Both the position numbers and the translations under genes were made by a program. A stretch of DNA of 64,000 bases from Porticoccus litoralis (GTDB lineage Bacteria > Pseudomonadota > Gammaproteobacteria > Pseudomonadales > Porticoccaceae): contig NZ_JAUUUU010000002.1 of the NCBI RefSeq assembly GCF_030676955.1, positions 124,001-188,000 of the forward strand, in the 5' to 3' direction. Below, piece after piece: positions 15,735-24,482 of the stretch (within the stretch, counting starts at the first letter, position 1; the number at the start of each line of letters is the position of its first letter). The notes beneath the pieces are model-generated. The model did no database searches. It saw nothing but the letters and a program-made list of their open reading frames with translations, and was not told the origin of the DNA.

Positions 15735-17765
15735 TTAAGCAAACAGGCCTTTCAAGGCATCCAGAGATTCCCGGCCTTTCTTTTTACCGACTTCCGGATC
15801 GCTATTACCCATACCCTCTGTTTCCAGATCTTCCTGGGGTAGCTCGTCGAGAAAACGGCTTGGCGTGGTTTCCGAGACTTCCCCGAACAATTTACGCCGT
15901 GCCGCCATGGTCATGGTCAGGGTCAAGCGCGCGCGGGTGATACCGACATAGGCAAGGCGCCGCTCCTCTTCAATATTCTCTTCGTCAATGCTGTTTCGGT
16001 GTGGGAGTATCCCCTCTTCCATGCCAATCAGAAATACGTGGGGAAATTCCAGGCCTTTTGCCGCATGTAGTGTCATTAGTTGCACTTTGTCATCGGCGGA
16101 GTCCTCTTCCTGGCGGTCGAGGAGGTCTCGCAGAATCAGTTTGGCAATGGCATCTTCCACGGCGGTGTCGCCACTGCCTTCTTCTCCCGGAATATCCAAG
16201 TCATCCTTAAGCAACAGCTGTTTGATTTGTGCTACCAGGAAGTGAACATTTTCCATGCGCTTTTCGGCCACTGCTGAGCTGCTGGCGTTCTGATGCAGCC
16301 ATCCCTCGTAATCGATGTCGTCGATCATCTCCTTTATCGCCGCCACAGGGTCGCCGTTGCTGCATTGGCGCGCCACCTGTTCTATCCAGTGGCGGAAACG
16401 CTGTAGGCGTTCCAGGTGTTGTGGCGACAGTTGGGACTGAAACCCCACCTCGTCAATGGCTTCCATCAGGGGGATTTCCCTCTGGTTCGCATAGGTGCCC
16501 AGCTTTTCCAGTGTGCTGGTCCCGATCTGGCGACGAGGGGTGTTAATAATGCGCAGGAAAGCGTTGTCGTCGGCACTGTTCACCATCAGCCTCAGGTAGG
16601 CCATGATGTCTTTGATTTCCGTGCGGGCATAAAACGAAGTGCCGCCACTGAGGTGGTAAGGAACTCCCTGAGCCTGGAGTTTCAATTCCAGTAATCGAGC
16701 CTGGTGATTGCCACGGTAGAGTACGGCGAAGTCACGGTAGTGGCAGCTTTTTCGCAGGCGCAGGTTGATAATTTCATTCACCACCCGCTCCGTTTCCGCA
16801 TCTTCGTTATCGGTGCGAATCAGCCGCAGTGGATCCCCAGGTCCCAGTTCGCTCCACAGAGCCTTGCTGAACAGGTGGGGGTTATTGTCGATCAGGCGGT
16901 TGGCCGCTCGCAGAATACGCCCGGTGGAACGATAATTCTGTTCCAGTTTGATCACATGAAGTTCCGGGAAGTCATCCTGCAGCTGTTGCAAGTTTTCAGG
17001 TCGGGCACCACGCCAGGCATAGATGGACTGGTCATCATCGCCGACCACGGTCAGAGAGCGGCGAGTGCCCACCAGAAGTTTTACCAGTTGGTACTGGGCA
17101 AAGTTGGTGTCCTGGTATTCGTCCACCAGTAGGTAGCGAATCCGGTTCTGCCATTTTTCCAGAGTCTCTGGAGACCGTTGGAACAGCAGCGTAGGGATAA
17201 GAATCAGGTCGTCAAAATCCACGGCGTTATAGGCGCGCAGTGCTTCCGTGTAGCGCTTGTAGACCAAGGCCATGGCCTGCTCGCCGCCACTGCCGGCTTT
17301 TGAGAGTGCGTCTTCCGGTGTCTGTAAATCATTCTTCCACTGGGATATTTGGTGTTGCATCAGGTCAAGGTGATCTGAATCCAGGTCGGAGCTCTTGACC
17401 ATCAACTCACGCAGCAGTGTTTTCCCGTCTTCGGCATCAAAAATGGAAAACCCCGGTTTGTATCCCAGCTGTCTGATTTCTCGACGGATAATATTCAGGC
17501 CGAGGTTGTGGAAAGTGGAAACTGTCAGGCCGCTGGCTTCATTACCCTTGACCAGCTTGCCTGCGCGTTCCTTCATTTCCCTGGCGGCCTTGTTGGTAAA
17601 GGTCACCGCGGCAATATGACGGGCGCTGATGCCGCATTGCTGGATCAGGTAGGCAATTTTCTGGGTGATCACACTGGTTTTACCGCTGCCCGCACCGGCC
17701 AGTACCAGCAAGGGCCCGTCAATGTATTTAACGGCAGCGCGTTGTTGTGGATTCAGCGTCGTCAA
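15735..17765 (-). CDS. rep: ATP-dependent DNA helicase Rep
   Basis: A 676-residue superfamily 1A 3'-5' helicase; its length matches E. coli Rep (about 673) better than UvrD (about 720). Rep helps replication forks past protein blocks. Motif I is LAGAGSGKTSVITQKIAYL, motif II VDEYQDTN, motif III GDDDQSIYAWRGA, motif IV QNYRS, and late motifs include TLHAAKGLEFPHVFLIGMEE and RRLAYVGITRA. The start is TTG 17765: an in-frame TGA lies only two codons upstream, so no earlier start is possible, and no good ribosome site is visible. Confidence 0.94.
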   Translation of the reverse strand: MTTLNPQQRAAVKYIDGPLLVLAGAGSGKTSVITQKIAYLIQQCGISARHIAAVTFTNKAAREMKERAGKLVKGNEASGLTVSTFHNLGLNIIRREIRQLGYKPGFSIFDAEDGKTLLRELMVKSSDLDSDHLDLMQHQISQWKNDLQTPEDALSKAGSGGEQAMALVYKRYTEALRAYNAVDFDDLILIPTLLFQRSPETLEKWQNRIRYLLVDEYQDTNFAQYQLVKLLVGTRRSLTVVGDDDQSIYAWRGARPENLQQLQDDFPELHVIKLEQNYRSTGRILRAANRLIDNNPHLFSKALWSELGPGDPLRLIRTDNEDAETERVVNEIINLRLRKSCHYRDFAVLYRGNHQARLLELKLQAQGVPYHLSGGTSFYARTEIKDIMAYLRLMVNSADDNAFLRIINTPRRQIGTSTLEKLGTYANQREIPLMEAIDEVGFQSQLSPQHLERLQRFRHWIEQVARQCSNGDPVAAIKEMIDDIDYEGWLHQNASSSAVAEKRMENVHFLVAQIKQLLLKDDLDIPGEEGSGDTAVEDAIAKLILRDLLDRQEEDSADDKVQLMTLHAAKGLEFPHVFLIGMEEGILPHRNSIDEENIEEERRLAYVGITRARLTLTMTMAARRKLFGEVSETTPSRFLDELPQEDLETEGMGNSDPEVGKKKGRESLDALKGLFA

Positions 17766-17843
17766 AGCTGGTCAGCCAATGGTGAGTTTGTCGGGCGGCG
17801 GATTGTAGCAACCGGGCATCAGAATGCCAGTGCTTGAGTGGCA

Positions 17844-19664
17844 TTATCCAAACACGTATTTTCCCGGCGCCGGCCACAACACGTTGTAACCCTGATCAGG
17901 TGCGCCGATGGGGGGTGGTGCCACTTCTTCACTGCACTGCTGGTCGAGCCACAGGTCAAGCACAGGCCACCAGGAGCCGGTGTGTGTTTCCTGCGATGCC
18001 ACCCAGCTGTCGGGGTCGATGTACTTGTCGGTGGACTCCCGAAACGCCACCTGGTAAGTGCGCCGGGGGTGTTCCGGGCCACAGGCGATACCGGCGTTGT
18101 GGCCGCCGCTGGTGAGCAGGAAGGTGATATCACTGCGTGCGATGTGATGTATTTTGTAAACAGATACCCAGGGTGCAACGTGATCGGCGGTAGTGCCGAC
18201 TACAAAAAACGGCACGCGAACATCCTGAATAGCAATGGGCTTGTCATCGATCAGGAATTTGCATTGCGTCAGGCGGTTTTCCACGAAGAGTTCATGCAGG
18301 TAGCGGCTGTGCATGGCTGCGGGCATTCGGGTGCCATCGGCATTCCAGGCCATCAGTGGAATGGGTTTTGACTCCCGGCCCATGTAGTAGCGTTCCACGG
18401 CGGGATTCCAGATCATGTCCTGGGCTCGCAGTGCTTTAAAGGCACCGCCCATACTGGCTGCTTCAAGGTAGCCGTCGGTCCACATCATGCTGTCAAGGAA
18501 TGCCAGCTGGCTGGCGCCGAGGAAGCGAGTAATCTCTCCGGCTTCGGTGAAATCCACCTGTGCTGCCAACAGGGTGACGCTGTTCAGGCTGTCGTCGTCT
18601 TCTCTGGCCAAATAAGCCGCGCCAATGGAAAGCAGGGTACCGCCGATGCAATACCCCATGGTGTTGATTTTAGTGTCGGGAACCACGGCTTTGACGGCAT
18701 CTAGAGCTGCGAGAAAACCGTGTTTAAGGTAATCATCCAGGTCCAGCTCGCGGTCGTCCTTGTCAGGGTTTTTCCAGGAGATCATAAATACAGTTTTGCC
18801 CTGGCCAACCAGATAATTCACCATGGAATTTTCCGGCAGCAGGTCGAGAATGTAGTATTTCATGATCCAGGCGGGGACGATCAGCAGTGGCTCTTTTGCG
18901 ACTGTTTCTGTTGCCGGGCTGTACTGGATGACCTCAATAAGGTGGTTTTGATAAATCACCTGGCCCGGGGTGACCCCGAGGTTCTCGCCCACCTTGTAGT
19001 CGCCCATATCCGGGCGATCATCTTTGAGCAGTTTTTTCTGGATATCCCGCTGCATGTTGCCAATGCCTTCCAGCAGGTTCTTTCCTTTGTTATCCCAGGT
19101 GACCTTGAGTACCTCGGGGTTGGTGGGCAAGAAGTTGGAAGGAGAGGCGATATCAAGCAACTGCTCGTTCATGAAATTGACCAGCTCGACATTGAGTCGA
19201 TCCATGCCGGGCACTTCGGTATCGGCTTCCCGCAACCATTCCATTACCAGGCCGTGACTCCTGGCCATCATGTTGAAGGGTAATTTCTTCCACAGCTCAT
19301 GTTTGAACAGGGAGGAAGAGCGGGGCAGGGGTTCCTCGGAACGTTCCGCCAGCTGACGTGCAGTTGATGTGGTCAGATACAGCACTTTTTCCGCGAAGCT
19401 CTGTAAAAGCTGTACCCGGCGCGCCGGGGAGATGGACAGGTGTGCCAGCCAGTCCGTATAGGCGAGGATCATCTGTATGGGCGATAGTCCCTTGGCGCTT
19501 TTGCCGATGATGGCGCGGAGGCGGGTATCAACTTTGTTAACGGTGTCATCGTTCAGGCGGGGTATTTCAGCGATCAGGTTGTCGAGCTCATCGATCACCT
19601 TGGAGATGGTTCTGTCCGGTTTTTCGGCCACGTATTGATCCTCAGTTTGTGTGGACTTTACCAC
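17844..19664 (-). CDS. phaC: Class I poly(3-hydroxyalkanoate) synthase
   Basis: A 606-residue PhaC that polymerises hydroxyacyl-CoA into storage polyester on cytoplasmic granules. The N-terminal PhaC domain is followed by an alpha/beta-hydrolase core. The lipase-like box is GYCIGGTL with the catalytic Cys, the Asp is in GTTADHVAPW, and the His in SGGHNAGI. The class I/II motif PAWIMKYYILDL is present. It starts at GTG 19664. No phaA, phaB or phasin gene is adjacent, so the precursor genes lie elsewhere. Confidence 0.93.
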   Translation of the reverse strand: MVKSTQTEDQYVAEKPDRTISKVIDELDNLIAEIPRLNDDTVNKVDTRLRAIIGKSAKGLSPIQMILAYTDWLAHLSISPARRVQLLQSFAEKVLYLTTSTARQLAERSEEPLPRSSSLFKHELWKKLPFNMMARSHGLVMEWLREADTEVPGMDRLNVELVNFMNEQLLDIASPSNFLPTNPEVLKVTWDNKGKNLLEGIGNMQRDIQKKLLKDDRPDMGDYKVGENLGVTPGQVIYQNHLIEVIQYSPATETVAKEPLLIVPAWIMKYYILDLLPENSMVNYLVGQGKTVFMISWKNPDKDDRELDLDDYLKHGFLAALDAVKAVVPDTKINTMGYCIGGTLLSIGAAYLAREDDDSLNSVTLLAAQVDFTEAGEITRFLGASQLAFLDSMMWTDGYLEAASMGGAFKALRAQDMIWNPAVERYYMGRESKPIPLMAWNADGTRMPAAMHSRYLHELFVENRLTQCKFLIDDKPIAIQDVRVPFFVVGTTADHVAPWVSVYKIHHIARSDITFLLTSGGHNAGIACGPEHPRRTYQVAFRESTDKYIDPDSWVASQETHTGSWWPVLDLWLDQQCSEEVAPPPIGAPDQGYNVLWPAPGKYVFG

Positions 19665-19723
19665 TGGCCACGTGTCATTTTCGTGGCAATGTCATCAAGA
19701 TTGCCACTGTGACGTGGTAGAAA

Positions 19724-21217
19724 TCAATGACTGAATTTGTAGCGGTAGCTAAGTGCTTCACTGAGGTGAGTGACCTCTATGGTTTCGCTCGATTCCAGGT
19801 CGGCAATAGTTCTGGCCACTTTCAGGACGCGATGGATGGCTCGTGCGGAAAGATCCATTCGCTCGCTGGCCCGTTGGAGCAACTGTTTTTGATCAGCTTG
19901 CAATGGACAGTACCGCTGGAGCTGCTGACTGCTCAGTTGGCTGTTAAGCACATTGTTTCGTTGCCTCTGTTTGTCTCTGGCCAGTGTGACCCGTTGTCTC
20001 ACCACGTCACTGCGTTCACTTTCCGGGTTGCCCTGCATGAGCTCCTTGCTAGGCAGGGCCGGCACATCTACCTGAAGGTCTACGCGGTCCAGTAATGGTC
20101 CGGAAATTTTTTCCCGGTAACGGCGCACCTGGTCCGGGGTGCAGCGACAGCGTTCGCTTCCCTGATAACCACAGGGGCAGGGATTCATGGCGGCAACCAG
20201 TTGAAATCTGGCCGGGTAGCGGGTTTGCGCCTGTACTCTGGAGATCATGATTTCCCCCGACTGCAGGGGCTCACGCAGTACTTCCAGCACTTTGCGGGGA
20301 AATTCCGGAAGTTCGTCCAGGAACAGAACGCCGTGATGGGCCAGAGAAATTTCCCCTGGCCTGGGCACACTGCCACCTCCAACCAGCGCGGTAGCCGAGG
20401 CCGTGTGGTGGGGTGAGCGAAAGGGGGGTTGTGACAGAGCACTGCGAAGTCCCAGGCCGGCCACAGAGTGGATGGCTGCAACTTCCAGCAGCTCGTCTGC
20501 CGAGAGCGGTGGCAGGATGCTGGGCAGGCGTGAAGCCAGCATGGTTTTACCGGTACCCGGTGGGCCCTTAAATAGCAGGTTGTGTCCACCGGCTGCAGCA
20601 ATTTCCAGAGCGCGTTTGGCCTGATGCTGGCCGACAATATCGCTGATATCCCCTGCAGGAACGTCGATTGATCCCGGGATGCTCGTCGTACTGGGTACTA
20701 GAGGTTGCTTGCCGTTGAGGTGCGCACAAACCTCCAGTAAATGTTGAGCACCGTAGACAACCGTATTCTTGCTGAGTGCTGCCTCGCTGGCATTGCCTAT
20801 GGGTGCGATCAGGCTTTTTCCGGCTCTGGCGCAGGCAAGGGCGGTGGGCAGCACTCCGTCAATAGAGCGCAGTTCGCCGGAAAGCGCCAGTTCGCCAATG
20901 ACCTCAGTGTCAGCGAGTTGCTCTGCTGGCAATTGTTCTGAGGCTGCGAGAATGCCTAAAGCTATGGCGAGATCAAAGCGCCCACCTTCCTTGGGGAGGT
21001 CGGCAGGTGCCAGATTGATCGTGATGCGTCGGGCTGGAAATTCAAAGTGGGAGTTCAAAAGGGCGCTGCGGACACGGTCCTTGCTTTCCCTCACTGCGGT
21101 CTCGGGCATACCGACAATGGTCAGCCCGGGTAAACCGTTGGACAGGTGGACCTCAATGGTAACTGATGGTGCATCAACGCCGATTTTTGCCCGGCTGTGA
21201 ACAATGGCCAGTGCCAT
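19724..21217 (-). CDS. comM: YifB/ComM family Mg-chelatase-like AAA+ ATPase
   Basis: A 497-residue protein with an N-terminal Lon-like (ChlI) domain, a central AAA+ domain with Walker A GPPGTGKTMLASRLP and Walker B LFLDELPEFPRKVLEVLREP, and a C-terminal Mg-chelatase-like domain. The cysteine motif NPCPCGYQG and CRCTPDQVRRY is typical. In naturally competent bacteria ComM is a hexameric helicase for branch migration of incoming DNA. A strong AAGGAGGG site precedes the ATG. Upstream on the same strand is ubiK. Confidence 0.93.
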   Translation of the reverse strand: MALAIVHSRAKIGVDAPSVTIEVHLSNGLPGLTIVGMPETAVRESKDRVRSALLNSHFEFPARRITINLAPADLPKEGGRFDLAIALGILAASEQLPAEQLADTEVIGELALSGELRSIDGVLPTALACARAGKSLIAPIGNASEAALSKNTVVYGAQHLLEVCAHLNGKQPLVPSTTSIPGSIDVPAGDISDIVGQHQAKRALEIAAAGGHNLLFKGPPGTGKTMLASRLPSILPPLSADELLEVAAIHSVAGLGLRSALSQPPFRSPHHTASATALVGGGSVPRPGEISLAHHGVLFLDELPEFPRKVLEVLREPLQSGEIMISRVQAQTRYPARFQLVAAMNPCPCGYQGSERCRCTPDQVRRYREKISGPLLDRVDLQVDVPALPSKELMQGNPESERSDVVRQRVTLARDKQRQRNNVLNSQLSSQQLQRYCPLQADQKQLLQRASERMDLSARAIHRVLKVARTIADLESSETIEVTHLSEALSYRYKFSH

Positions 21218-21292
21218 GACTACCCTCCTTGGTAGTGCTCTCTAGCGGTGCGTCATAGCCTGCGATTTTCTCCTTCGCCGGACGATGACGGG

Positions 21293-21550
21293 TTAGTTTT
21301 GCTGATTTTCCAGGCGCGCTTCCAGCTCAGCCAGCAGTTTTTCCATCTGTTCAATTTTTTCGCGACTACGCGCGAGCACAGCGCGCTGGGCATCAAACTC
21401 GTCCCTGGTCACCAGGTCCAGTTTGTCAAATGTGGCCTGTGCCGCCGCCTTGATTTTCTGCTGAGCTTCCTTCCCCAGTACGTCTGCGCCCGGGGATATC
21501 ACGGCATTTAACTGCTGCAGGAACTGATGGAGTAACTGGTCTGGCTTCAC
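21293..21550 (-). CDS. ubiK: Ubiquinone biosynthesis accessory factor UbiK
   Basis: An 85-residue BMFP/YqiC-family protein starting at GTG 21550. The N-terminal half is amphipathic; the C-terminal half (residues 45-82) is a coiled coil rich in Glu, Leu and Arg that trimerises. UbiK supports aerobic ubiquinone synthesis together with UbiJ and can bind lipids. The conserved LVTRDEFDAQRAVLARSREK segment supports the family call. It precedes comM on the minus strand and diverges from the nitrogen operon. Confidence 0.9.
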   Translation of the reverse strand: MKPDQLLHQFLQQLNAVISPGADVLGKEAQQKIKAAAQATFDKLDLVTRDEFDAQRAVLARSREKIEQMEKLLAELEARLENQQN

Positions 21551-21644
21551 AACGTTTATTCCATGGTGATAAGTGCTGCCTATTTTAGTGGCTTTGTCGA
21601 GGCTGTACAGGATGGGATACGGAAAAGCTTGCGAAAACAGATAT

Positions 21645-21703
21645 CGCGTTATTTTGGTGCTTCTCTGTGCCCGATTACAAAATTAATGCACCACATGTGT
21701 GCA
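21645..21703 (+). promoter_or_regulatory. Two NtrC-type binding sites upstream of torF
   Basis: Site 1 (21645-21661) contains GCGTTATTTTGGTGC and site 2 (21687-21703) is TGCACCACATGTGTGCA, which matches the 17-base NtrC consensus TGCACCA-N3-TGGTGCA at 12 of 14 defined positions. Centres are 42 bases apart and about 85-125 bases before the predicted start. Site 1 is 14/15 identical to an element upstream of nirB (33961-33975). Confidence 0.72.
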
Positions 21704-21751
21704 GAAAAAGTTTTTTCTGCTGATTTTAGTGTCTTTTCGGGCGGTAGATTG

Positions 21752-21768
21752 TTGGCACGCCAAATGCA
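21752..21768 (+). promoter_or_regulatory. Sigma-54 promoter of the torF-glnK-amtB operon
   Basis: TTGGCACGCCAAATGCA carries GG (21754-21755) and GC (21766-21767) exactly 10 bases apart, and the -24 half TTGGCACG is perfect. Transcription should start near 21779, 76 bases before the torF ATG. With the upstream NtrC-type sites it predicts activation under nitrogen limitation. Confidence 0.85.
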
Positions 21769-21854
21769 TTAACCCTTGGCGTGCGACCTTAAATCCTATC
21801 GCACCACTGAATTTATTTAATTATTTGCTGTTGTTTATATTTTTGGAGAAGCAT

Positions 21855-22637
21855 ATGAACACTTTTAAAAAATCACTGATTGCAACCTCTATTGCGCTGA
21901 CCATGCCTTTGGCTGCCAATGTTGCACAGGCTTTTGAAACTTCCGCTAACGTTACTTTGACCACCGACTATAAGTTCCGTGGTATTTCTCAATCAGATAC
22001 TGCCCCTGCTATTCAAGGCGGTTTTGATGTGGGCTTTGAGAGCGGCTTCTACGCAGGGATCTGGTCTTCAACAGTTGATTTCGATACCAATGACGGATCT
22101 GATTATGCAGATGCGAGCATGGAGCTGGATTACTACGCAGGTTTTGCTGGTGATTTAACTGATAGCCTCAGCTATGACGTTGGCTACATCTACTACGATT
22201 ACCCGACTTCTAATGCTGTAGATGCCGGTTTCGGTAACCGTGACCTGGACTATCAAGAGTTCTACGCGAGCCTGTCCTTCAGTGACCTGACAGTCGGTTT
22301 TGCATACTCCGATGATTACTGGTGGGAAACAGGTGAGTTCTACTACGTGTATGCTGATTATGGCTTCGAACTGCCCGCTGGTGTTGGCCTGGGTTTCCAC
22401 ATCGGTTACAACGATTTCGAATTCGATTCTGATGACAGTGATGCAGAAGATGCTTCTGAAGCATTCTTGGGCGATGGCGAAGACAGCTACACCGATTTCT
22501 CTATTACTCTCAGCAAGTCTTATGTTGGTCTTGATTTCGCGCTGAGCTGGGTCGATACCTCTCTGGACGATGATGAATGCTGGGGCACTGACTGGTGTGA
22601 CAGCTCTGTTGTTTTCTCTGTCAGCAAAAGCATGTAA
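21855..22637 (+). CDS. TorF-family putative outer membrane porin
   Basis: A 260-residue exported protein. The start is ATG 21855, with GGAGAAG seven bases upstream. Residues 1-28 form a signal peptide (basic KK, hydrophobic core, cleavage after AQA), and the mature part begins FETSANVTLTTDYKFRGISQ, the hallmark of TIGR02001/TorF (Gcw_chp) proteins. The rest shows alternating aromatic beta-strands of a small barrel, an Asp-rich loop near residues 190-210, and a terminal strand. Its position in front of glnK-amtB and the NtrC/sigma-54 control suggest a role in taking up nitrogen compounds. The substrate is unknown. Confidence 0.85.
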   Translation: MNTFKKSLIATSIALTMPLAANVAQAFETSANVTLTTDYKFRGISQSDTAPAIQGGFDVGFESGFYAGIWSSTVDFDTNDGSDYADASMELDYYAGFAGDLTDSLSYDVGYIYYDYPTSNAVDAGFGNRDLDYQEFYASLSFSDLTVGFAYSDDYWWETGEFYYVYADYGFELPAGVGLGFHIGYNDFEFDSDDSDAEDASEAFLGDGEDSYTDFSITLSKSYVGLDFALSWVDTSLDDDECWGTDWCDSSVVFSVSKSM

Positions 22638-22645
22638 TTGACCGT

Positions 22646-22679
22646 CGGCACCCTGTCAGCAGGCAGGGTGCCGTTTTTT
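22646..22679 (+). terminator. Intra-operon terminator between torF and glnK
   Basis: CGGCACCCTG (22646-22655) pairs perfectly with CAGGGTGCCG (22664-22673), followed by six Ts. It sits 9 bases after the torF stop and 17 before the glnK start. With no room for another promoter, glnK and amtB transcription from the torF promoter must depend on readthrough. Confidence 0.85.
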
Positions 22680-22695
22680 CCTAAGGAGCAATGCG

Positions 22696-23034
22696 ATGAA
22701 AATGATTACAGCAGTAGTCAAGCCCTTCAAGCTCGATGATGTGCGTGAAGCACTGGCTGCCATCGGCGTGCAGGGCGTGACCGTCACAGAAGTCAAAGGC
22801 TTTGGTCGTCAGAAAGGGCACACAGAACTCTATCGCGGTGCCGAATATGTTGTGGACTTTCTGCCCAAGGTAAAACTGGAACTGGCCCTTGCGGATGAAA
22901 TGGTCGATAGCGCCATCGAGGCGATTACCACGGCTGCCCAGACCGGCAAGATTGGCGATGGCAAAATATTCATTTCGGATTTGCAAGACGTAATTCGAAT
23001 CCGTACCGGTGAAACCGGTGCCGAAGCGGTTTAA
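22696..23034 (+). CDS. glnK: PII signal transduction protein GlnK (first copy)
   Basis: A 112-residue PII protein. The T-loop GRQKGHTELYRGAEY carries Tyr51, the uridylylation site; the B-loop TAAQTGKIGDGKIF binds ATP, and the C-loop RIRTGETG is intact. GlnK senses 2-oxoglutarate and ADP/ATP, and blocks AmtB by inserting its T-loop in the channel. An AAGGAG site lies seven bases before the ATG. The classic glnK-amtB pairing follows, with a second PII gene after amtB. Confidence 0.96.
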   Translation: MKMITAVVKPFKLDDVREALAAIGVQGVTVTEVKGFGRQKGHTELYRGAEYVVDFLPKVKLELALADEMVDSAIEAITTAAQTGKIGDGKIFISDLQDVIRIRTGETGAEAV

Positions 23035-23054
23035 CGAGACGGGAGACTACAACA

Positions 23055-24311
23055 ATGAGTCCTGAGATAATTGAAGTCAAATACGCGCTGGATACGTTTT
23101 ACTTTCTGATATCCGGTGTACTAGTGATGTGGATGGCAGCAGGTTTTGCCATGCTGGAAGCGGGCCTGGTTCGCGCCAAAAACACCACTGAAATTCTAAC
23201 CAAGAATGTCGCGCTGTTTGCGATCGCCTGTACCATGTACCTGCTGATGGGTTACACCATCATGTACGGAGGCAGTGAAGGTGGCATTCTGCCTGATGCC
23301 TGGTTTGGTAACGCTATTGCTAATGCTACAGCAGAAGAAGTGCTTGCCAGCAACGGTGATACCTATTACTCCGGTGCTTCAGATTTCTTCTTCCAGGTAG
23401 TATTTGTGGCAACGGCCATGTCTATCGTATCTGGTGCAGTTGCTGAGCGGATGAAGCTGTGGGCATTCCTGGCCTTTGCCGTTGTGATGACTGGCTTCAT
23501 CTACCCAATGCAGGGTATGTGGAAATGGGGCGGTGGCTTCCTTGACGCTGCGGGCTTCCAGGATTTCGCCGGTTCCGGTGTAGTTCATATGTGTGGTGCG
23601 GCCGCAGCACTTGCTGGCGTACTGCTGCTTGGACCTCGTAAGGGTAAATACACTGCTGACGGTCGTATCAATGCGATTCCTGGTGCCAATATGCCTCTGG
23701 CTGCTATCGGTATGTTCATTCTGTGGATGGGCTGGTTCGGTTTCAACGGCGGTTCGGAGCTGAAAGTTTCTGATATCGGTGAAGCTAACGCGGTTGCTGA
23801 CGTATTCGTCAACACCAACGCTGCGGCGTGTGGCGGCTTGATTGCTGCTCTGATTGTGGCTCACCTGGTGTTTGGCAAGGCGGATTTGACCATGGCTGTG
23901 AACGGCGCATTGGCTGGTCTGGTTGCGATCACTGCTGAACCTCTGAACTGGGGTGGTATCGGTGCAACAGTTATCGGTGCTGTTGGCGGTGTGATAGTTG
24001 TCTTCGCTGTTATCACTATGGACAAGATGAAAATCGATGACCCGGTTGGTGCTATCTCCGTACACGGTGTTGTCGGTATCTGGGGCCTCCTCGCGGTTTG
24101 CTTGTCAGGCAATGAAGACGCCACGCTGATTGGTCAGTTGACCGGTATCGGTGTGATCTTTGTCTGGACTTTTGTGACCAGCCTGATTGTCTGGGCGATC
24201 ATCAAAGCCACCATGGGTATCCGTGTTGGTGAGCAGGAAGAGTACGAAGGTGTGGATATGTCTGAATGTGGCATTGAAGCCTATCCTGAGTTCGCTGGAA
24301 GCGGTAAGTAA
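23055..24311 (+). CDS. amtB: Ammonium transporter AmtB
   Basis: A 418-residue Amt/MEP/Rh-family transporter with eleven or so membrane helices. Characteristic segments are WMAAGFAMLEAGLVRAKN, the twin-histidine-region motifs FAGSGVVHMCGAAAALAGV and GAISVHGVVGIWGLLAV, and GWFGFNGGSE. There is no separate signal peptide upstream of the first helix, unlike E. coli AmtB. It moves ammonium into the cell under nitrogen limitation and is gated by the GlnK proteins encoded on both sides. A GGGAG site precedes the start. Confidence 0.96.
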   Translation: MSPEIIEVKYALDTFYFLISGVLVMWMAAGFAMLEAGLVRAKNTTEILTKNVALFAIACTMYLLMGYTIMYGGSEGGILPDAWFGNAIANATAEEVLASNGDTYYSGASDFFFQVVFVATAMSIVSGAVAERMKLWAFLAFAVVMTGFIYPMQGMWKWGGGFLDAAGFQDFAGSGVVHMCGAAAALAGVLLLGPRKGKYTADGRINAIPGANMPLAAIGMFILWMGWFGFNGGSELKVSDIGEANAVADVFVNTNAAACGGLIAALIVAHLVFGKADLTMAVNGALAGLVAITAEPLNWGGIGATVIGAVGGVIVVFAVITMDKMKIDDPVGAISVHGVVGIWGLLAVCLSGNEDATLIGQLTGIGVIFVWTFVTSLIVWAIIKATMGIRVGEQEEYEGVDMSECGIEAYPEFAGSGK

Positions 24312-24326
24312 GCCTGTTCTCGGTTG

Positions 24327-24367
24327 CAGGGGGTTGGCCGCATGGTCAATCCCCTGTTTTTTTGCCT
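24327..24367 (+). terminator. Rho-independent terminator after amtB
   Basis: CAGGGGGTTGGCC (24327-24339) pairs with GGTCAATCCCCTG (24343-24355) over 13 positions, two of them G-U, with loop GCAT and seven Ts. It separates amtB from the second glnK. Confidence 0.88.
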
Positions 24368-24482
24368 GTAAGAGACCTCCACAACCTGTTAGTGACGTTC
24401 CCAAAAGGTGCAATTTTCAAAAGGAAGGTGTATCTTTTTCCGCTATCCCAATAACAACGAAAAGAGAGCAAGGTAAACTCCT

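Noticed and set aside
17838..18371. Plus-strand frame opposite phaC
   Set aside because: Antisense to the conserved C-terminal region of PhaC, with the composition of a shadow frame.
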